64,000 bases of DNA from Metaphire vulgaris (taxonomy: Eukaryota; Annelida; Clitellata; Crassiclitellata; Megascolecidae). The position numbers were made by a program, and so were the translations under genes. The notes under the pieces were generated by a model that was given only the letters and a program-made list of their open reading frames with translations, had not been told where the DNA came from and ran no database searches. Shown here piece after piece: positions 1-19,067 of the stretch. How positions within the stretch are numbered: the stretch's first letter is position 1; the number at the start of each line of letters is the position of its first letter. Location of the stretch: NCBI GenBank assembly GCA_018105865.1, contig CM030859.1, forward strand, positions 2,948,050 to 3,012,049, given 5' to 3'.

Positions 1-275
1 GCAAGTTGAGCCGTGGTGTGATGCTTCTTCGTGACAACGCACCAGTTCACTAGTCAAAGAAAGCCATGGACGCTCTGAGGGAATGCGACTTCCAGGAATT
101 CAACCACCTGCCATACAGTCCAGAACCTGCACAATGCAACTATTTTCTGTTCAGAAATTTGAAGAAGCACCTTCGAGGACAATGTTTTGGAGGTGACAAT
201 GACCTGAAGGTCGCTGTCTCACCCCCTCTTCTTTCAACAACGGCTACGCCAACACCTAATGACTGTGCTGGTTGA
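1..275 (+). pseudogene. mariner-type transposase, C-terminal fragment
   Basis: The frame running from base 3 reads the mariner pattern LLRDNAPVH, which holds the second catalytic Asp. After an in-frame TAG at 51-53 it continues into NHLPYSPEP and FRNLKKHLRG, the usual region of the third acidic residue and the C-terminal end. At the third site the usual Asp of PYSPDL reads Glu. The stop codon, the D-to-E change and loss of similarity after about base 225 show a dead copy. Its N-terminal part lies left of the window. Family identification rests on motif recall; the subfamily is not determined. Confidence 0.75.
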
Positions 276-843
276 AAGTATTCCTACAACACACAGGCAT
301 ATAAATAAACCTATAGCAGGCATCACTTCAATCTTACCACAATTGCTTATATGTCAGGTAGATAACTTATTGAGCGCCCCTCGTATATCAAATAGTAAGG
401 ATATTCAACACTGTACCCTCTATTGCAAAATAGGTCAAATGCAGCGCCACCTAGGGGTAAGAACTGGCAACATAGAGGTCAACTTGGAACTGTACATATA
501 TTAGAAAATTCAAAAGGTTCTTCAAGACTGAAATTGCTGACATCTGCTTAGAAAAAAACGTTGATAAGAAATTTTCGTTTAACAGGATTTGGCTTAAATG
601 TCTAACTGCCAAAATATGTGATATAAGGCTTACAATATCTTGCCTTAAATGTAATGCATGATCACGGGTTGCCAGCCGTTAACACCAGGTGGCAGGCCGC
701 AATTAGGTCACGGGACAAATCAAGCCCATAGCCTGTGGTTGGACAGAGCCTAATATATGGTTATTATTAAATACATTTTATATTACTACAGATATCAAAA
801 AATATTAAGGTGTTGAACACATTCAGATGATAACATGAACTTA
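276..843. other. intergenic or MELK 3' region, no feature recognised
   Basis: AT-rich DNA with only short chance ORFs. I looked on the minus strand for the KA1-domain exons that should end MELK and could not find them here, so they probably lie to the left of the window. Confidence 0.4.
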
Positions 844-986
844 AGGGTTCATCCATAAATTACGTACGCAAAAATAAGGCATATTTTCAACCCGCACCCC
901 CTTGCACATAGCGTATATAGAAAAAATCTCCAAAATCCGACCTCCCCTACCCCTCAGTGCATACGTACTATATGGATGGACCCCAA
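844..986. mobile_element. MITE with GGGTYCATCCATA termini
   Basis: The left end GGGTTCATCCATAAATTACG and the reverse complement of the right end (GGGGTCCATCCATATAGTAC) form imperfect terminal inverted repeats around about 100 bp of C-rich non-coding DNA. No transposase. Superfamily not assigned. Confidence 0.6.
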
Positions 987-996
987 CACAGATAAA

Positions 997-1076
997 TTAA
1001 CCCCTTTACTGGGAACCCCGAATATATCCGTCCATTTTACATTGAGTTACAGCTAAATACACGGTAAAGGGGTTAA
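997..1076. mobile_element. 72-bp piggyBac-like MITE, copy 1
   Basis: A 72-bp body with inverted ends (CCCCTTTACTG and CGGTAAAGGGG) lies between two TTAA tetramers, the target duplication typical of piggyBac. It starts 8 bp past the exon 11 splice donor of MELK. Related copies sit at 7,065-7,145 and 8,028-8,107, also in MELK introns; all three share a core around GTAAAATGGACG. Confidence 0.65.
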
Positions 1077-1083
1077 TTAATAC

Positions 1084-9155
<8,072 letters not shown>

Positions 9156-9395
9156 CTGAAATTTAAAATATATAAATAAGAAACAAACACAAACTTCATT
9201 CAGCCAACAGCCTACCAGTAATGGTCTCGTTGTGTCATCACTAAACATAACACAGAATGCTTATGCAGCTAAGGCATATTTTCCACTGTTTTAACATCAA
9301 TTTTCAATGCCTTCAACTAATATAGAAATCACCTGAAGCAAGCAATGGTTAAATGCAACTGTTTGGATAACTCGAAGGCCAAATAAGTAAGCAAA

Positions 9396-9940
9396 ATCTC
9401 ACGAATCTCTATAGCGCTTTAAAAAGCAGCACCACAGTAGCTCCTTATTCCTATGCACTTAAACATAGTATGAAGTAGCTATAACCAAAGGTGGGGGTCA
9501 TTCATCCAGAAGGTCATTGTGTTGGGACGTCACAGCTATGGAAATGACTTTTTGAAGAGAAATGTTTTGAGCTTAGAAAGAAAAACTTGAAGAGATGTTG
9601 CAAGAAGGGAAGAAAATTGTGACTCAGCATTTGTCATTTAACCATGGTGTAGACAGTGGAGGGATGCTGGAATTGAGTTCGAAAGTACTGGTGCAGCATA
9701 TGAAAAAATTACGGTTTCAAATTTTGAGAAATGATTGATTCAGAGGACGAAGGAGAGTGACATGAGAGGAAGATCGTATGGGTCGAGGACGTTGTGGGTG
9801 GGATTATCTGATTTCGTAGGTAGACTGGTTTTGATGTATGAAGTGAGTTATAAGATTTAGAAAAAATACACAACGTGTACCCTTCAGCTTTAAGACTTTG
9901 TCATTTAACCATGGTGTAGACAGTGGATGGATGCCCATGA
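9396..9940 (-). mobile_element. LINE 3' fragment (L2/CR1-like) upstream of MELK
   Basis: The minus strand carries the same 3' end as the LINE at 13.2-14.5 kb, then decayed sequence. A 28-bp segment beginning TTGTCATTTAACCATGGTGT occurs twice, near 9,634 and 9,899, in direct orientation. Confidence 0.5.
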
Positions 9941-10261
9941 TGATTACCGTCATTTTAACATGCCACAATATGATTATATGTCATATGTGAGTTTCGCTTC
10001 AGTATCGGCAGAAAAAATTGCGTCGAAATAAAATACAAATATCTCTTGCACTGAACAATGAGCTATACAATTTTGAAATGATAGATCAGACATGATCAGC
10101 ATGGGAATGCGTTAAAAATCCAATTTAAAACTCGCTTATTCAGCAACATATATACCAAGCAGCATATGTACCTGTTTAAAATTTAAAAATTAAAATCAGC
10201 AAATTTACTCTACATATAATATTCATTTAAATTATTTATCTTTCGAATCGAATTAAATTCA

Positions 10262-10335
10262 CAACTTTTGAAAATGGTGGCCATCAACTAGACCAATGGA
10301 AACGCACTTTACATTTCAAGATCGTCCAATAAGCG
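10262..10335 (-). promoter_or_regulatory. candidate MELK promoter: paired CCAAT boxes and CHR
   Basis: In MELK sense the order is ATTGG (10330-10326), ATTGG (10297-10293), then a CHR-like TTCAAA (TTTGAA on the plus strand, 10267-10272). The CCAAT boxes are 33 bp apart and the CHR follows 26 bp later. Inverted CCAAT boxes 31-33 bp apart followed by a CHR are the established layout of G2/M genes bound by NF-Y and DREAM/B-Myb-MuvB, and vertebrate MELK belongs to that group. The site is 1.1 kb upstream of the ATG, leaving room for a non-coding first exon. Assignment is inference. Confidence 0.5.
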
Positions 10336-11065
10336 ACAGCGAAACGAATGTACTTTCGCACGCAAGTAAGTAATAAATTAATTCTGAAGTATATCAAGAT
10401 TGGTGCATTAGGCCAGGAAAGTCTGGTTAGGCTTTCTTCTTCACGTGCCTTGTTTTGCCACGTCGGCGGCCATGGATTTTCACTCTTCTCTGTTTCTGGC
10501 TATTCTTATCAGTTCGATGCTGTCTTCAGTTCTTGTCACTTCTCTTGGACTGTTTCTATACTTTTTGTCCTCCTCATGCTCCGTTTCCCTCTATTTTCCC
10601 TGTTATACTAGATTTTCCGACATGTCCTTTCTTAATTAGAAGTCCGAAAAATTCAGGTTCGTGCTTTTTATGGTTGCTAACAATTTTTAAACTAAATGCT
10701 TTTAGTACTTCATCGTAAGTTATTTTTCTGTCCATTAAATTTTTGCATGCATCCGAGAGACCACGTACATCCCTGCAGCGTCCAGTTTTCTTTCTGTTGT
10801 TTTTGTCAGCGTCCATGTTAACAGTCATGTTTCCTATCCTTACATAAGTTACATGATCAGAACTGCCCGCAAGTAGCTTTGAAGCAGCGGTTCTCAACCC
10901 GTGGTCCACGGACCAAAAGTGGTCCGCAAGAGGGGTCTAGTGTAGACTAGTGGTCCGCGGCAAATTCTGAAAAAACGTTAATAAAAATTAGACGTTAGCC
11001 TATTTCAGTAAGTTGCGATAAGGTTTTTTGCTTGTCAAGAATTTTAGCAAGTTGCGGCAAATAGG

Positions 11066-11067
<2 letters not shown>

Positions 11068-11119
<52 letters not shown>
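11068..11119. repeat. (TA)n microsatellite
   Basis: Perfect TA run directly after TAGGCCTA inside the hAT element. Confidence 0.9.
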
Positions 11120-11121
<2 letters not shown>

Positions 11122-11148
11122 ATTTAGGGGTTTTTGCTTATCAGTTGA

Positions 11149-11711
11149 GGGCTGTCCCTGCTGTCCATTAATTACGTCAATAATTTAGGGGAGGGGTTTG
11201 AAAAAGTTTGACAGTTGTTGACAGGGGGTCAAGAGAAGTTGACGTCAACAATTTCACTTTTTACAAGTAATCCAAAAATAGGAAATTTCACGGAATACTA
11301 CTTATTACAATGGAAAAAAGCATGACAAAAAAGGTCATTACCATCACGCTTTGACACTCGATATGAGCAAAAACGGGAAAAGATGGTCACCACCGTAAAA
11401 ATAATAACTTAATTGTTATTGGGACCTGTCATTGATCTTGGGGAGGGGTCAAAAGTTTTTGACACAAATATAGAGGTAACTGAAAGTTGACAGTTGTTGA
11501 CAAGGGGAGAGGGTCAAAAAGTGTCCAAAATTGTTGACATATAATTGGGGGCGGAAGCTTAAGTTACGGCAGAGTGGGTTACGTGCTGGAGCGTCAGACT
11601 GACGTAGCGAATTCAAGCCCCGTTATTAGTGCCCCTAGTGGCTTTCACACAGGCATTAATGCCTGATCCTAATTAAGCCACTTTAAATCATGCTAAGTAA
11701 GTAAGTAAGTA
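11149..11711. mobile_element. MITE with GGCTGTCCATTAATTACGTC ends, SINE inside
   Basis: Left GGCTGTCCATTAATTACGTC and right AATGGACAGCCCC are inverted. The body matches the intact copy at 48,090-48,490 (GTTGACAGTTGTTGACA stretches). Near the right end about 11,560-11,705 is foreign: a tRNA-like head with AGAGTGGGTTACG and GAATTCAAGCCCC and an (AAGT)n tail. Confidence 0.65.
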
Positions 11712-11934
11712 ATGGACAGCCCCTTGCATGACTTGTCTCAGGTGGTCTGCGAGAAATTTTTTTCTTGAAAAGTGGTCTGCGAGACAAAGGGGTCTGAGAA
11801 CCACTGCTTTGAAGAATTCTAAGCCGCGTTGTTGTTGAAATATAGGTCTACATGTGCAGGCCTATTTGTGAGGATCTTATAAAGTTGTGTGAAGGCTGCC
11901 TTTGCCTTTGCCATTCCTATTCTTGTTTCAATGT

Positions 11935-11971
<37 letters not shown>

Positions 11972-12300
11972 TATTCGTTTGCGAAAATTCTTCCTAGATA
12001 CTTGCACTCTATTAGGCCCTACCTATTTTATTTCTCTCCCTGTTTCTGTAGTCTAAGCGTAGGATGGTCTTCTTTTTTGTCATATCATCATCATACAGTA
12101 TTTCTACGTCTGTTTTTGTATTAATTCTGAGGCCTTTCTTCCACCCTTTTCTGTCACCCTATCTTATAGCGTTTGTAATTTTTTTAGTAGGGCTATTAGT
12201 TCTACAGCTAGTAGCACTTTTACATTGGCAGTTGACTTCTATAGCACCATCTTGTAATGCACATGACATCAATCGATGGTCGTTCCCGAGTTGAATCTTA

Positions 12301-12582
12301 TCCCTTTTGTCAAATCCAATTAGTCAGTCCAAGTTTCCGGACCCGGTAATGGCGAAATAGACATTCGAAAACAGGCACGCTTTGAGTCTTTGAGTCAAGT
12401 CAACCGACCAATTATGGGAGTGAATTCCACATTTTTAGTCCAGTCACTGAAATAAACACCTTGACAGGCACGCTGAGGGAACGGGTTCGAGACCATATAG
12501 ACAGAATAAGGCTTTGGCATGGGAAATCCTGTCACGTGGTGTCTTATTCGTTACTATTTCTAATTAATTAATGTATCAGCTG
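12301..12582. other. spacer with tRNA-SINE relic
   Basis: Only recognisable part: GGCACGCTGAGGGAACGGGT with the B box GGTTCGAGACC near 12,470-12,515, resembling the SINE at 7,760. Confidence 0.4.
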
Positions 12583-13160
12583 CAGTGCTGGGGAGTATTT
12601 CAAATACATGTATTTGAAATACGTATTTGAAATAGGTCTACTCCGAAGTATTTTGTATTTGTATTTGAAATACACCAAACGCAAAGTATTTTATATAGGG
12701 GCCTGTGTATTTGAAATACTTTTCCCAAGTATTTTGTATTTCAAAATACAAAATACTAAGGAATTTAAAATCTAAATTTATCCATAGGCCTACAGTCTTC
12801 TCGTGGTTAGTTAAACATCACATCAGCAATTCAGCATTCTACACCGGCAGCTCCGTTTCTTACTTGCACGGATAATTTCTTACTGATTTGACCTGATGAT
12901 TGACACGACACATCATACTTGCATTGACATTTGAACATGACAACGTTGCCTTTGTTTGGCCTTAAGTTAAGCATTGTCTGGTTTCTTTGGTACGTGAATG
13001 TATTTGTAAACAAATACAAAATACTGCAATGTATTTAAGTATTTGTATTTGAAATACTGCTCGAGAAATGTATTTTTTTATTTGTATTTCAAATACTTTA
13101 ATGTCCTGTTTTCAGTATTTGGCATTTAAATACTTTGAAAACGTATTTTACCCAGCACTG
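12583..13160. mobile_element. hAT-like MITE rich in GTATTTGAAATAC
   Basis: Ends CAGTGCTGGGGAGTATTT and TACCCAGCACTG are inverted and the interior repeats TATTTGAAATAC many times in both orientations. No convincing 8-bp duplication (TATCAGCT against TATCCCCA). Confidence 0.55.
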
Positions 13161-13189
13161 TATCCCCAGCACTTATCCAATATAAGATG

Positions 13190-14500
13190 ATGACACTTAC
13201 ATATAGTTCACTTCAGTCATAAAAACCTGTATACCTTAGATCACTATTAACCCCTCGGCCTCCTCGACCCACACGTTCATCATCTTACCTCACTCTGTCA
13301 CGCCCACTGAATCAGTCATCCCTGAAAATTTGCAACCGTGCCTTCTCATACGCCTCACCTGAACTTTGGAACTCGATCTCAGCTTCCCTCTCAGACTTGG
13401 ACACTTTCAAACAATAAAATCTGAATCCTCATTTCCTATAATTCCTGCATTATCTCCTCAAGTCTTCAGCTCTAAGCCTAAATTTATAATCACAGATCTC
13501 CCAACTATCGAAATCCTGCTATGCCCATATTCGCGATCTACGTCGCCTCCGTCCTTGCCTTGACACCAAAACCGCATCCACAATCGCCACTTCAATAGTC
13601 CATTCCAAACTGGATTACTGCAACTCCCTTTACTATAACCTCCCAAAAACCTCCATCAACAAATTACAATCAATTCAAAATGCACTAGCCCGAGCAGTAA
13701 CCAAATCACCAAAGTTCTGCCATATTTCACCCATACTGAAGACACTACACTGGCTTAAAATATCCGAACGTATACAGTACAAGATAATAACGATTACTTA
13801 CAGTTCACTTCATTCGTCAAAACCGGTTTACCTTCGTAAACTCTTAACGCCTCAGCCTCCCCGACCTACACGATCATCATCTCATCTCACACTTTCACGC
13901 CCGTTAAATCAGTCATCACTCAAAATCTGCAACCGCGCTTTCTCATACGCCGCACCAGAACTTTGGAACTCAATTCCAGCCTCCCTCCGCAGCCTACGAC
14001 ATGGTCAAACAATAAGCTCCAAATCCTCATTTCCTTTAATTCCTTCACTGTCTCCTCAAGCCTTTAGGTCTAAACTTAAAACCTTCCTATTCGAAAAGTC
14101 ATTTCCCCCATAGCAACAAATACCTGACCCGCCGCCTCATAGATACACTGACCTTTGCCCGGCCGACAAACCACCTTGCCTATAGCTATTTCAAGAAAGA
14201 TTAAGCGCATAAGAATAAGCAGCTACTGCTGTGCTGCTTTCCGGGGCGCTGTAGAAGTTTACGAGATTTTACTTTACTTTACTTTAAATCCTTCCTTTTT
14301 CTAAAATCATTTCCTCCATAGCTGTAACAACCTAGCCTCACTGCCCTTTGGATGTTGACTATTGCCTGGCTGATAATGTACCTTCCCCATAGCTATTTTA
14401 AGAGAGGCTGAGTGCCTAAGAATAAGCAGCTAGGCCTACTGTTGTGCTGCTTACCAAGGCGCTGTAGAAATCCACGAGATTTTACTTTTACTTTCACTGA
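13190..14500 (+). pseudogene. two nested L2/CR1-like LINE ORF2 ends
   Basis: Inner copy 13,482-14,284 is open without stops from about 13,530 to the TAG near 14,112. It reads KLDYCNSLYYNLP, LQSIQNALARAV, LHWLKISERIQYKI and APELWNSIPASL, the conserved C-terminus of L2/CR1/Rex-type ORF2. The outer copy is split around it (13,190-13,481 and 14,285-14,500). Both end with the tail AATAAGCAGCTACTG then ACGAGATTTTACTTTAC. 5'-truncated. Confidence 0.75.
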
Positions 14501-14517
14501 TCAGCTAAGACAACACG

Positions 14518-14701
14518 CAGTGTTTATTCTAGCCCTCTTGACATTGGGGGGATTTCGAAATGTTTGGGGGGACAAGGTTTGAGTTTCCACACGTTTGGGG
14601 GAAATTTCCACTCCCCAGCCAACATCTAAAAAAATTTGGGGAGGGAGAATTTTCAAACTGGGGGGGGGATTCCCCCCTAAGAAGGCCTAGAATAAACACT
14701 G
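14518..14701. mobile_element. hAT MITE, CAGTGTTTAWTCTAG family
   Basis: Ends CAGTGTTTATTCTAG and CTAGAATAAACACTG are perfect inverts, flanked by GACAACACG on both sides (9 bp). Body is G-run rich. Other copies: 17,544, 33,194, 55,146, 56,418, 58,180. Confidence 0.8.
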
Positions 14702-14759
14702 GACAACACGTGTGAAATATATAAGTAGATATGTATTCTAGCAATGTCCAAGCAATGGT

Positions 14760-14852
14760 TGAGTCTTTAACGCTGAGCGCCTAAGAATAAGCAGCTACTG
14801 CTGTGTTTCTACCAAGGCGCTATAGAAATCTACGAGATTTTACTTACTTACA
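14760..14852 (+). mobile_element. LINE 3'-end fragment
   Basis: Short copy of the tail seen at 14,400-14,500, ending in TTTTACTTACTTAC. Confidence 0.6.
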
Positions 14853-15480
14853 TATCTGTCGACCTACGGAAAAGCGGGACAACGCCCACAGAAATCTATA
14901 CGTCTATAATTTCCACGATTGCTGTACCCTATATCGATGACTACTACAGTTCAGCGTCATAGTTAGACACGGAGGCGGGACTTGCACCATTAGACAGAAT
15001 AATAATGTGATAATGCGAACAGATTTCCTAGCCGTTGTCACTATGACCGATGTTAACACAACTATGGAACGCCTTTCCCTCAACAAAGCACTAGGCTAGA
15101 GTGGTTTTCAACGCAGGAGAAATCCTGAAAACCGTTTAAAATTAAATATAAATTTATTATAACTGGAACCGAGTCTGAACGCTTTTAAAGTCAAGGTTTA
15201 GTTGCTTGGATCGCGGTTTCTCTCCAATTTAAGTTAATTTTAACTTATAGCAAGAAACGATGAGTTAATCTTACGGAGTAGGCCCACCGTGGCCTGAGTG
15301 GTCTCAGCGTTGTTCGAACTTCGGCGCGCAGTAGTCTGTACGATCATTCGTTAGTCGTTACCTTTCTGCTTCATTTGACGTGACGTGACAAAGGCCTGTA
15401 TAAGCAAGAGAGTGGTCGGAATGCTTAATTAGGCTGATCGCCTAAGCGATTCCGTGACGTCATGCATATAATTAAAATAA

Positions 15481-15712
15481 ATAGGTCAAACTGCGCTCAG
15501 CTGTTTATGCAAATGTGGACGGCGAAGAGCTAGTGGACAAGGCGTCAAGCACTGCAAGCAGCGCGTTTTTCGAAATAAAGCTGTTAGAATCAGACGTTCC
15601 AGGAGCAAAACTTCGCCGTAGTGATGTTACAAACAATTCAGTTGTTGAATTAAAACGTTGGCTAGAGTGCAGACCGGAAAAAGGATGAACTTGTGCATAG
15701 GCAATGTCTAAT
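15481..15712 (+). pseudogene. SAP-like domain fragment
   Basis: After an acceptor-like ATAAATAG one frame reads YANVDGEELVDKASS, then PGAKLRRSDVTNNSVVELKR and WLECR. After a one-base frame change comes KKDELVHR. The pattern LKRWLxCR..KKxELVxR is a SAP-type helix-loop-helix as found in the N-terminal part of multi-copy invertebrate proteins. The frame change and following stop suggest decay. No other domain is seen. Confidence 0.45.
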
Positions 15713-15923
15713 ATAGCGTTAAGTAAAATGTGGTCATGCCGTTTTTTTTGAGAATTTCAATGTTAAGATTTCAATTTTGAGTTATAATTTTTAAACAAAT
15801 TTCTTGTTGGCTCTTCACCCTAGCCAGAATAAATTAACTAGTTATAGAGATTTTTAGTAGGCGACGACCCACGAGTACGAGTGAAACTGCAGTGATATCA
15901 TGTAGGATGGTTAAACGTTTGAC

Positions 15924-16055
15924 CAGTAGCGTCATTTCACACTTTTATGGGGGCGAGATAATTTTATGGTCAAATTTTGACAAATTTTTGCAAATCTTAG
16001 GCATTTTTTGCAAATTTTGGGAAATTTTAGGCAATTTTGGCAAATGACGCCACTC
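15924..16055. mobile_element. hAT MITE, CAGTAGCGTCATTTCAC family
   Basis: Left CAGTAGCGTCATTTCAC, right AAATGACGCCACTC; flanks CGTTTGAC and CGTTTGGC (7 of 8). Body is TTTTGGCAAATTTT-like. Confidence 0.7.
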
Positions 16056-16559
16056 CGTTTGGCTAGTAGGCATCAAACTTTAACAGTTACTGAACGTATG
16101 CCCTCAGCCCTGTGCCCCGTCCATGAAAATATGCAATTTGATATTATTTGAAGGTAGGATTGCATGATGTGTGGAGTTGGCCTGTAGAGGATCCGGATTC
16201 ATCGGAATTGGCCCAGTTGGATCTAAGAAGTGCTTGTTGCAAATGTCCATCTGGTAATGTTCCATCTGGCAATGTTCCATCTGTAAAGTTCTCTCGTCGA
16301 CATGCTACAGCCCACCTCTCTGCTTTTGCTCTGTCAGTCGACGACTCGACGGGCCGGGGAACTGTATAAAACGAACCCCTTCTTTCAAACAAATGTCAGT
16401 TTTCCTATTGTCATTTGCACATGTTCCATAACAACAGTGTTTGATGGGCATACTTAATTTTATCGCGGAACAAATTAAACTTTAAGAAATCTATTTAGTA
16501 ATTCACACAATACCGCGTGAATTCAACTATCTAATGGCCACATTTGCATACGCATGCGC

Positions 16560-16667
16560 AGTGAGCGTGACCTCCTTTAGGACCGATTCTAATTTTAGTT
16601 CTGCGATAAGCCTAATACCAGACGCTCGTCAACTTCGTAGCGGAAGCATCTTCAAAACAGTGCGGAG
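16560..16667 (+). other. first-exon-like segment of duplicated unit 1
   Basis: ACGCTCGTC.. AAGCATCTTCAAAACAGTGC ends in the donor GCGGAG|GTAAGG and is followed by the conserved ATAATCTTGAAAATTCTCG. The same arrangement occurs at 33,003 (unit 3) and, more diverged, at 24,704, 57,516 and 59,609. An NRF1-like GCATGCGCAGTG lies at about 16,550. No long reading frame, so probably non-coding 5' UTR if transcribed. Confidence 0.4.
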
Positions 16668-17053
16668 GTAAGGAGAAATTGCGGATCTTGCGCTTCGATA
16701 ATCTTGAAAATTCTCGCTTAAAACAAATGGTTCTAGTTTAGCGACACTATACGCTTTATGCCATGGATCTTCAAACTTTTTGACTGTGCGCCGTTTAACT
16801 GAAAAAAAATGACAAGTGTTCAAGCCGCGAGACCAGTCTGTTCAATACTTGCAGTCCAGAACGGAAGGTCTGGACTTCTGGGGGGGGGGGGGAAATTGAG
16901 TTTAGCATTACACCTATACATGTACGTTAGCCATGGGTGAAGTAGCCTGCATTAACAGATAAACAGAGAGAACCAGTATAAGTAGGCCTATTTAGGCTAT
17001 TTTCAAAAAATATATAATAAAGGTGCGTTTAGCAAAAAGCCAGTGACACCGCA

Positions 17054-17535
17054 CAGTGACGTAGCCAAGGGGGGAGGGGTTGAGGGTTAAACACTTTTTT
17101 GATGTGTTTCCATGCATTTTTAATTTTCGGACGCGGTTTTGAGGGTCAAAACTCCCCTTGGAGCTGCTGACCAAAATTTTTTCAAGCGCCGCAGGCGTAA
17201 CGACCTTCTTTGTTTGTATGAAATATGAAAGGAAAAATTTTAGAAGGAAGGACATAGGATAGATACACAGGAAGACTTATTTTGCTTTTTTTCGTCGGCG
17301 CCCAAGGGGGTTTTAACCAGTGGCGGCTCCACCGGGGGGTCAGGGGGTCCGTGACCCCCTATTGAGTGCCTGTCCCCCCAGTGTCCCCCCAGTTGGGACC
17401 CTATACTTAATGCTACATACATTAAACAACAAATGGTTGGCCCCCATGATTAGAAGTTGCCACCCCAACGGCCCCCCACTTGCCAAATCCTAGAGCCCCC
17501 ACTGGTTTTAACCCCTCCACTTGTCTACGCCACTG
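17054..17535. mobile_element. TIR element CAGTGACGTAGCCAAGG, with nested MITE
   Basis: Left CAGTGACGTAGCCAAGG and right CTTGTCTACGCCACTG are inverted. It is interrupted by the hAT MITE at 17,318-17,504. Target duplication not evident. Confidence 0.6.
17318..17504. mobile_element. hAT MITE, CAGTGGCGGCTCCA family
   Basis: Left CAGTGGCGGCTCCACCGG, right GAGCCCCCACTG; exact 8-bp flank GTTTTAAC on both sides. Relatives at 19,644, 33,864 and 49,070. Confidence 0.85.
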
Positions 17536-17543
17536 GTCTTAGC

Positions 17544-17735
17544 CAGTGTTTAATCCAGACTCCTGGACTCCGGGGGGAAACTAACAAAGCCGGGAGAAAC
17601 TGACAAATCCGGGGAGAGGAATTCTGCTAGGGGGCTGCTGTTAGTCCATGTAGTATGTCAAAATTTCCGGGGGGAATTTGAAATTTCCGGGGGGAAAAGG
17701 CAATTTTTTCCGGAAACGGCCTAGATTAAACACTG
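17544..17735. mobile_element. hAT MITE, CAGTGTTTAWTCTAG family
   Basis: CAGTGTTTAATCCAG .. CTAGATTAAACACTG with exact flank GTCTTAGC on both sides. Confidence 0.85.
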
Positions 17736-18510
17736 GTCTTAGCCTATAGGCCTACAGTTAGGCCTACAATAAACTATTTTCCTGTTCAAAAATTTTGCTA
17801 GCCAGTCGTATGCTAACTTAAAACTCAAAAATAACGAAAATGGACGGCTTCTATCGACTTATCGTCGATTGATGCCTTTTATATTATAAATGGTGCTATA
17901 GAAGTTATCAATACTTAATTACATGTAATTGACAAAAGTTGATTTTGTTGCATTCCCCAGATGGCAGGCATATTGCAAAGCCAACCCATGCAATGCATTG
18001 ACAGCCAGGGTCTAACCCTTAAGCTCCGCCCTATGGATCACGTGACTTCATTCACAAACGCTCACGCGTGTCTACGAGGTTATTCAGTTTCTTTAACCAT
18101 AGTTATTAATAGATGGAAATTCCAAACCTTTTTTGCGATCAAATATTCGTCTCAGATTTAATATTACGAATCTCAATTTAAAAATCAAAACACATTAAAG
18201 TAAAAATTCAAATGACGGTCCCGGGGATAGGTTTTACAGTGTCTCCCCTCAATAAATTCGTTTTCAAATACCAGCTTTTTCTTTGAATCTAGAGACTAAA
18301 CGGTAAACCAATCCCAACGACACAACAGTTCAGTCAATTTCAGCTTTTAACACGATGTTTCTCGCCGATTTTCATTAGTTCTAGGCATTTATCTCAGCTT
18401 AACGACTTGATATGAGCCCTTCGATGGTAATCGCTTAGCAAGACAAAATTATAATAACAGCTGAAGACAGTAAACTTCTGAATATTTTGTCGCAATGCAA
18501 TCTGATTGTC

Positions 18511-18521
18511 AAGAATTTTTG

Positions 18522-18587
<66 letters not shown>

Positions 18588-18642
18588 CAAGGTTTAAAGT
18601 GGTTCAGTAGGGACTGCCCTGTGTGAGAACCACTGTTGTTCC
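18511..18642. mobile_element. hAT terminal fragment with (TA)n
   Basis: TTGTCAAGAATTTTTGCAA, a (TA)n run (18,525-18,586) and the end TGTGAGAACCACTG resemble the element at 10,885. The left half is missing. Confidence 0.5.
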
Positions 18643-18792
18643 TAAATCAATCTAATATCCTAAACTACTGAGGTTTATTTTGAACTAGTTTACAGTTGTA
18701 GCCGTTACTCTCCTCTCATCCAGTTCATTCCATCATTCCATCTTCCAGCTGAAAGCATTCATGTGCAGGATGGGTTGGTAGCCTACTTGGAG

Positions 18793-19067
18793 CATTAGCA
18801 TAATCTCACTCTTTTCTTGGGGGAGATAATTTTTGGCAAATTTTTATGTAATCTTTGGCATTTTTTGCAAATTTTTGCAAATTTTGGCTATTTTTGGCAA
18901 TTTTTGTGCCAATTTTGGCAAATTTGCAAATTTTTGAATTTTTTTTGGCAATTTTTGGAGAAATTTTCGATTTTGCACTTTTCACATTTATTTATTTATC
19001 TGGTACATTATAAATAATTTCTTCAATTTCTTGGGAGCCACGGCCCCTCCCCCAAATGGCGCCCCTG
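18793..19067. mobile_element. hAT MITE, CAGTAGCGTCATTTCAC family (diverged)
   Basis: Left CATTAGCATAATCTCAC, right AAATGGCGCCCCTG; flanks ACTTGGAG and ACTTGGGG (7 of 8). Confidence 0.65.

Larger units (their letters stand above)
10885..11806. mobile_element. non-autonomous hAT element with exact 8-bp target duplication
   Basis: Inverted ends CAGCGGTTCTCAACCCGTGG and the reverse of TCTGAGAACCACTG, flanked on both sides by CTTTGAAG. No transposase. It carries a nested GGCTGTCC-type MITE (about 11,149-11,711) that itself holds a SINE, so four layers are stacked inside the LINE. Confidence 0.85.
10437..12300 (-). pseudogene. LINE ORF2 C-terminal region, split by a hAT element
   Basis: Minus-strand pieces at 12,300-11,815 and 10,876-10,437 read KDIETRIGMAKAKAAFTQL, then after the inserted element RKITYDEVLKAF and TGKIEG, ending in the REEWKSM-type terminus. 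These match the better-preserved LINE tail at 22,119-22,533. Many frame breaks, and a (CT)n expansion at 11,939-11,965. A 5'-truncated, dead copy. Confidence 0.65.
15060..18510 (+). repeat. duplicated unit 1, proximal part
   Basis: Matches 32,570-34,838 and 39,950-40,400 in order and orientation (for example GGAACGCCTTTCC, ATTATAACTGGAACCGAGTC, GTGGCCTGAGTGG, TCAAAACAGTGCG, then TAACCCTTAAGCTCCGCCCT and CACGTGACTTCATTCA). Differences are mostly clean MITE insertions, so this is an old segmental duplication. Unit 1 alone has about 1.2 kb extra (15,330-16,530). Confidence 0.7.

Noticed and set aside
1..1083. KA1-domain exons of MELK
   Set aside because: I looked for them on the minus strand and found no convincing exon; they probably lie outside the window.
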